A stretch of 64,000 nt of DNA from Pseudomonas aylmerensis (GTDB lineage: Bacteria > Pseudomonadota > Gammaproteobacteria > Pseudomonadales > Pseudomonadaceae), in contig NZ_MAUE01000002.1 of the NCBI RefSeq assembly GCF_001702265.1, positions 1-64,000 of the forward strand, written 5' to 3'. The position numbers and the translations under genes are program-made. The notes below the pieces were generated by a model. The model did no database searches and had not been told where the DNA came from. It worked only from the letters and a program-made list of their open reading frames with translations. Shown here in pieces: positions 59,803 through 64,000 of the stretch; the first letter of the stretch is position 1, and each line of letters starts with the position of its first letter.

Positions 59803-60414
59803 TTATGGCTTGGCCAGTTTGGCGGTGGCCGTGTCGAGCAGTTGCGCGACCAGTTTGCTCAATTGCTGGGCGCCCATGGACGGTGCCCAATACTCGCCGC
59901 TGTAGAGGCCGACGTTGTGCTCGAACTTGATCGACTCCTTGGCCGCAGCCAATTCCTTGCCGTTGCGGTCGACGATCACCAGGTCGCCGGCGACGTCGAA
60001 GCTGTCGACATAGATCGGGCCGTTGACCCAGATCCAGATCGTCAGCGTCAGCAGCGCGCCGGGCACGTAGGCCGGGTGCGGCCCGCGATGGCCCTTGAGG
60101 GAGGTCATGTTGAACTTGAGCACGACGTCGTTTTCTTCCAGGCGCACGGGGTACTCGGTGACTTGCTTGAAGTAACCCGCCGTGCGCACGTACTGGTTGA
60201 GCTGGGCCGTCAGGGAGCGGCTGATCGCCGTCTTGTTGGCCTCGTTGACGTCGGCGTCACTTACCGCCACATCGGCGATTTGCGCGCTGCGCGGGCTGCT
60301 GGCCGCTGCCGGGTGAAACGGGGCGCCGATAGGGCCGGTGACGGTGTAGGAGGCGCAGCCGGTCATCGACAGCGTCGCGATCACGGCCGCGGCCCGGAGG
60401 AGAAGTTTAAGCAC
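59803..60414 (-). CDS. Lipoprotein of unknown function
   Basis: A 203-residue protein with lipobox 'LSMTGC' (C20). The mature part includes 'ISRSLTAQLNQYVRTAGYFK' and 'DLVIVDRNGKELAAAKESIK', a layout resembling the following gene (59199-59786), where a 'DKDGKELG' segment occupies a similar place. The two could be distant paralogues. It heads a two-gene minus-strand unit and has a promoter region of about 180 nt shared with the divergent lipoprotein gene. Confidence 0.7.
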   Translation of the reverse strand: MLKLLLRAAAVIATLSMTGCASYTVTGPIGAPFHPAAASSPRSAQIADVAVSDADVNEANKTAISRSLTAQLNQYVRTAGYFKQVTEYPVRLEENDVVLKFNMTSLKGHRGPHPAYVPGALLTLTIWIWVNGPIYVDSFDVAGDLVIVDRNGKELAAAKESIKFEHNVGLYSGEYWAPSMGAQQLSKLVAQLLDTATAKLAKP

Positions 60415-60596
60415 GCAATATCCCTATAAGTGAACGAACCAAGTCAGTGTCTCGACCCATCCGGGGATAACTTGAGCCTCCATTTTTTATTTCGCCAAAA
60501 GGCCTTCGGGCGGCTTTGCGAGCGGCGGGGCACAGGAGTAAAGTCGCGCCCGTTACCTGACATTCCCCTCGCATTCGTTGCATGGAAACCCGCTCA

Positions 60597-61226
60597 ATGG
60601 ACCTGAAACCTCTCGCCCTGTGCAGCACGCTGTTGCTGTTGTCTGCCTGCAACCACCAACCCTGGGTGCCCTATGTTGCACCGCCCGCCGGTACCGACAC
60701 GGCCAAGTTGCGTGTGATCACCAATGGCGAAGTGCGGGGCGGCGCGTACACCGGCTGCGTCGGCAATGAGCAAGGCTTGGCCAAGGCCGGGCGTTTTTAT
60801 GATGTGGTCAAGCCGAGCATCAATTACCCGCAATCACCCTTGGTGCCGCCAAAGTTGGGCATGCCCCCGCGCGTGCTGCCGAAGATGGCCGAATACCTTG
60901 GTGTGACCAGCATGGCCGAAGGGATGTACACCGAGATCGTGGCCGAATACCAGGTACCGGCGGGTAAGCCGTTTCTGATGGTGCGCGAGGAGTTGGCGGT
61001 GGGCAGCTACGGCAGCACCTACAGCAAGTGCCCGGCGCTTTCGCGGGTGTACACCTTTGAAAAGGGCCGCCAGTACGAGGCTTACGTCGGCATGGTGTAT
61101 GGCTCGGATACCGAGGGCAAGATGGGCGTGCGTTGTCCCTTCTTTGTCTACGAGTTGCTGGCGCCGAACCAGGGCATCCCGATGGCGATGGAGTCGACAG
61201 TGGCAGCCGATCGCCCGTGCCATTGA
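60597..61226 (+). CDS. Lipoprotein of unknown function
   Basis: A 209-residue protein with lipobox 'LLLLSAC'. Mature sequence includes 'LRVITNGEVRGGAYTGCVG', with a few cysteines (CVG, CPAL, CPFF, CH) that may form disulfides. No family was recognised. ATG 60597 gives a standard lipoprotein signal; ATG 60582 adds five residues. It is divergent from the two-lipoprotein unit. Confidence 0.65.
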   Translation: MDLKPLALCSTLLLLSACNHQPWVPYVAPPAGTDTAKLRVITNGEVRGGAYTGCVGNEQGLAKAGRFYDVVKPSINYPQSPLVPPKLGMPPRVLPKMAEYLGVTSMAEGMYTEIVAEYQVPAGKPFLMVREELAVGSYGSTYSKCPALSRVYTFEKGRQYEAYVGMVYGSDTEGKMGVRCPFFVYELLAPNQGIPMAMESTVAADRPCH

Positions 61227-61278
61227 GGTGCGGGTCGATTGAGTAGACACGGCTTAACCCGAACCACCTGAAGCTTGC

Positions 61279-61320
61279 GTCTGACCTTGTGAACGGATCA
61301 TTCATTCACGAGGTTCAGAC
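61279..61320 (+). promoter_or_regulatory. Hairpin covering the ribosome binding site of the VWA lipoprotein gene
   Basis: Fifteen base pairs (61279-61293 with 61305-61320, one bulged base and one G-U pair) close an 11-nt loop. The right arm contains the Shine-Dalgarno gagg (61310-61313), 9 nt before ATG 61323, so the RNA form would block translation until opened. Confidence 0.6.
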
Positions 61321-61322
61321 CC

Positions 61323-62975
61323 ATGTCCTACTCCCCGCTCTTCCTGCGTCCTGCTGCCCAGGGCTTTGCCGTGACCTTGCTGGTGGCGCTGGCTGGCTGC
61401 GGGCTGTCTGCCTCGCATGATGTGGCCAAGCCGGCCAACCCTGCGCCGGTCGCCGAGTTGAAAAGTGCCGCCGTGCAGGGCGCCGTGAGCCAGCGCATGC
61501 CGTCGCCCGCCCCCATGACCACGCGCCTGGTGATGCAGGATTCGGCAGCGATGGCTTACCGCAGTGAGCCCCGCGAGCAATACCAGAACCTGCCGGATAA
61601 CCCCGTGCACCGCGTGGCCGAAACGCCGGTGTCCACCTTCAGCGTCGATGTCGACACAGGCAGCTATGCCAACGTAAGACGTTTCCTCAACCAAGGCAGC
61701 CTGCCGCCCGAAGGCACTGTGCGACTGGAGGAAATGGTCAACTACTTCCCCTACAACTACGCGTTGCCTACCGATGGCTCGCCCTTTGGTGTCACCACTG
61801 AAGTCGCCACCACGCCGTGGAACCCGCACACCCAATTGCTGCGCATCGGCATCAAGGCCTCCGACCGCGCCGTGGCGGACCTGGCCCCGGCCAACCTGGT
61901 GTTCCTGGTGGATGTGTCCGGCTCCATGGACCGCCGCGAGGGTCTGCCCCTGGTCAAAAGCACCCTGAAGTTGCTGGTGGATCAGTTGCGCGAACAGGAC
62001 CGGGTGTCGCTGGTGGTCTATGCCGGTGAGTCCCGCGTAGTGCTCAAGCCCACCTCCGGGCGAGACAAGGCCAAGATCCGCAACGCCATCGACCAACTCA
62101 CTGCCGGCGGTGCCACGGCGGGCGCGTCCGGCATCGAACTGGCTTACCAGATGGCCCGCGAAGGGTTTATCGACAAGGGGATCAATCGCATTCTGTTGGC
62201 CACCGACGGTGATTTCAACGTCGGCGTCAGCGACTTCGACAGCCTCAAGCAAATGGCCGCAGACCAGCGCAAAAGTGGCGTCTCCCTCACCACCCTCGGC
62301 TTTGGCGTGGACAACTACAACGAACACCTGATGGAACAATTGGCCGATGCCGGCGACGGCAATTACGCCTACATCGACACCCTGCGCGAAGCGCGCAAGG
62401 TGCTGGTCGAGCAACTCAGCTCGACCTTGGCGGTGGTGGCGCGGGATGTGAAGCTGCAGGTCGAATTCAACCCGGCGCGCGTCAGCGAGTATCGCCTTTT
62501 GGGTTATGAAAATCGTGCGCTCAAGCGTGAGGATTTCAACAACGACAAGGTCGACGCCGGCGAAATCGGTGCAGGGCATACCGTCACCGCGCTGTATGAA
62601 ATTGTGCCGAAGGGCGAGAAAGGCTGGTTGGAGCCGCTGCGCTACACGTCAGCGCCTGAGGTGGCGCACAACACCGGCGAGCTGGCGCTGCTGCGGGTGC
62701 GCTACAAGCCGGCGGCAGGCGGGGACAGCCGGCTGATCGAACGCCCGATCGTCAACGCGTCCACTGCGGCCAGCGACGACTTGCGCTTCTCGGCGGCCGT
62801 GGCGGCCTTCGCCCAACAGCTCAAGGGCGATGGCCGCTACACTGGCAGCATGAGTTTGCCGGACACCGCCGCACTGGCCCGCTCGGCGCGCGGGGATGAC
62901 CCGTTCGGGTTGCGTAACGAGTTTGTACAACTGGTGGAATTGGCCCAGAGCCTCAAAGCCCCGGCCAAACAGTGA
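61323..62975 (+). CDS. yfbK: YfbK-like von Willebrand factor A lipoprotein
   Basis: A 550-residue lipoprotein (lipobox 'LVALAGC') with a YfbK architecture: an N-terminal vWF_A region ('PVSTFSVDVDTGSYANVRRF'), a VWA domain with an intact MIDAS (D197-x-S-x-S in 'DVSGSMDRR', plus 'ATDGDFNVG'), and a C-terminal DUF3520 domain ('LLGYENRALKREDFNND'). It should bind Mg or Mn ions and a protein partner in the periplasm. It is followed by a sigma factor and an anti-sigma-like gene, so it may take part in that signalling unit. A hairpin over its ribosome binding site suggests post-transcriptional control. Confidence 0.9.
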   Translation: MSYSPLFLRPAAQGFAVTLLVALAGCGLSASHDVAKPANPAPVAELKSAAVQGAVSQRMPSPAPMTTRLVMQDSAAMAYRSEPREQYQNLPDNPVHRVAETPVSTFSVDVDTGSYANVRRFLNQGSLPPEGTVRLEEMVNYFPYNYALPTDGSPFGVTTEVATTPWNPHTQLLRIGIKASDRAVADLAPANLVFLVDVSGSMDRREGLPLVKSTLKLLVDQLREQDRVSLVVYAGESRVVLKPTSGRDKAKIRNAIDQLTAGGATAGASGIELAYQMAREGFIDKGINRILLATDGDFNVGVSDFDSLKQMAADQRKSGVSLTTLGFGVDNYNEHLMEQLADAGDGNYAYIDTLREARKVLVEQLSSTLAVVARDVKLQVEFNPARVSEYRLLGYENRALKREDFNNDKVDAGEIGAGHTVTALYEIVPKGEKGWLEPLRYTSAPEVAHNTGELALLRVRYKPAAGGDSRLIERPIVNASTAASDDLRFSAAVAAFAQQLKGDGRYTGSMSLPDTAALARSARGDDPFGLRNEFVQLVELAQSLKAPAKQ

Positions 62976-62997
62976 ATAAAGGGAGTTAGCCATCGAT

Positions 62998-63570
62998 ATG
63001 CCCGCTCCAAACGACCTGCCCAGCGACGAATCGCTGCTGGCCCGCTACCGAACCGGCGATGGTGCCGCGTTCGAAGCCTTGTACGCGCGGCACCGCCAAG
63101 GCCTGTATCGGTTTTTGGTGTCCCTGAGCAACAAGGCCGAACTGGCCGAGGAAATCTACCAGGAGACCTGGCTCAGCCTGATCCGCAGCAACACGCAGCC
63201 ACAAGGGAGGGCGAGTTTTCGTACCTGGCTGTTCCAGATTGCCCGCAATCGCCTGATCGATTACTGGCGCAAGCACGGTATTCACAACCCCCTGCACGAC
63301 AGCTACGACGAGCAACTGCACGCCCAGCCCGACGACAGCGCCGGGCCCGAGCAGCAACTGAGCCTGAGCCGCGACCAGGCGCGCCTCGACGCCGCGTTGC
63401 AGGCGTTGCCTGAAGACCAGCGCGAAGTCTTCCTGCTGCGCCTGCACGGCGACCTTGAGGTGCCGCAAATCGCCGCCCTCACCGGCGCCCCGCTGGAAAC
63501 CGTAAAAAGCCGCCTGCGTTACGCCCAGCAGAAACTGCGCCGCCTGCTGGCCGAGGAGATACCCGCATGA
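62998..63570 (+). CDS. ECF-family sigma factor
   Basis: A 190-residue ECF sigma factor. Region 2 is 'ALYARHRQGLYRFLVSLSNK', 'AEEIYQETWLSLIRS' and 'FRTWLFQIARNRLIDYWRK'. Region 4 is 'LPEDQREVFLLRLHGDLEVP' with 'TGAPLETVKSRLRYAQQKLR'. It is not of the FecI type and has no TonB receptor near it. It lies 22 nt after the VWA lipoprotein gene and overlaps the start of the following gene by 4 nt, the arrangement expected for sigma and anti-sigma. Confidence 0.94.
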   Translation: MPAPNDLPSDESLLARYRTGDGAAFEALYARHRQGLYRFLVSLSNKAELAEEIYQETWLSLIRSNTQPQGRASFRTWLFQIARNRLIDYWRKHGIHNPLHDSYDEQLHAQPDDSAGPEQQLSLSRDQARLDAALQALPEDQREVFLLRLHGDLEVPQIAALTGAPLETVKSRLRYAQQKLRRLLAEEIPA

Positions 63571-64000
63571 CCGACTCACGACAAATGCCTGACGACGAGC
63601 TGATCCAGCATTTTCGTCAACACAGCACGGGCGAACCGCCTGCGTCCCTCGACGCCTTCATCCTCGCCACCGCCCGCCGCGAAGCCCCGGCGCCGCAGCC
63701 AAACCTGTGGCAACGCTGGCTGCAAGCCTGCCAACGCCCGCGCTGGCAGATGGCATTCGCTACCGTCGCAGGCCTCGCCCTGATGATCGGCGTGGTGATG
63801 CGCTCGCCGGTGCCGCAGCCCGAGATATCCACCGCGACCTTCTCCGGTCTTCAACAGGACACTGCACGCCCGGCGCCACAAGCGTTCTCGGCGCCTGCGC
63901 CTGCCCCCATGGCCCGCCTGGCCGTCGCCCCACCGCCCCAAGCTGAAATCGCCGGCTCATTGGCAGATGCCCCCGCCGCCAAACAACTGAGCAAGCGTGC
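63567..64000 (+). CDS. Probable anti-sigma factor (partial, runs off the right edge)
   Basis: The ATG at 63567 overlaps the sigma stop codon (ATGA) and the frame stays open for 144 codons to the end of the window. The visible part has a hydrophilic N terminus ('DDELIQHFRQHS'), a single membrane segment at about 70-88 ('MAFATVAGLALMIGVVM') and a proline/alanine-rich stretch. This layout fits a membrane-bound anti-sigma factor. No zinc-binding HxxxCxxC motif is seen in the N-terminal region. Confidence 0.7.
   Translation, partial: MTDSRQMPDDELIQHFRQHSTGEPPASLDAFILATARREAPAPQPNLWQRWLQACQRPRWQMAFATVAGLALMIGVVMRSPVPQPEISTATFSGLQQDTARPAPQAFSAPAPAPMARLAVAPPPQAEIAGSLADAPAAKQLSKR

Noticed and set aside
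61261..61284. A possible ECF promoter (gaacc ... tctga) before the VWA lipoprotein
   Set aside because: The spacing of 14 nt is too short for the usual ECF or RpoE patterns.

Overview
The window looks like chromosome from the Pseudomonas fluorescens group. This rests on the Pseudomonas-type 5S rRNA and 23S-5S spacer, high-GC codon use, REP/REPIN palindromes of the 'ggagccggcttgccggcgat' kind, and the gene families present (FecI/FecR/TonB-receptor loops, an mgo/pvf cluster, pgaABCD, a cdiBAI locus). Nothing here points to a plasmid or prophage, and no IS element or CRISPR array was seen.

Layout. 1-510: end of an rRNA operon with two identical tandem 5S genes, each followed by its own terminator. 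644-4727 (-): iron-uptake unit (FecI sigma, FecR, TonB receptor) behind a Fur-box-like site. 5006-6886 (+): dCache chemoreceptor with a FliA-type promoter. 6932-12486 (-): four-gene mgoBCAD/pvfABCD-like cluster encoding a diazeniumdiolate (leudiazen/valdiazen-type) signal pathway. 12822-18513: GntR regulator with a palindromic operator, a divergent TauD-type dioxygenase plus ABC importer operon, and a LysR regulator. 18727-22778 (+): MFS/HlyD/NodT tripartite efflux pump. 22853-26852 (+): second FecI/FecR/TonB-receptor unit. 26960-31889: DUF3142 protein, large periplasmic protein, GT39-type membrane glycosyltransferase, DUF2789 protein. 32128-37172 (+): MarR-controlled AaeXAB/FusE-like aromatic-acid efflux operon. 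37254-39530: membrane protein and a DUF945 protein. 39830-46148 (+): pgaABCD for the biofilm polysaccharide PNAG. 46514-56692 (+): cdiB-cdiA-cdiI contact-dependent inhibition locus. 56786-61226: signal-peptidase-like protein, two RDD membrane proteins and four lipoproteins. 61323-64000 (+): YfbK-like VWA lipoprotein, ECF sigma factor and the 5' part of a probable anti-sigma gene.

The theme is envelope and interaction biology: iron piracy, chemotaxis, diffusible signalling, efflux, biofilm matrix and contact killing. The most interesting points are the mgo/pvf cluster, whose adenylation pocket reads leucine-like and whose synthetase has an unrecognised N-terminal domain of about 165 residues; the CDI toxin/immunity module with a base-composition drop; a hairpin that would cover the ribosome binding site of the yfbK-like gene; large dyads upstream of pgaA and cdiB; and a chemoreceptor whose amino-acid-binding motif is intact except for one residue.

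All coordinates, motif positions and alignments were read by eye. Family names come from recognised motifs, not from a database search.
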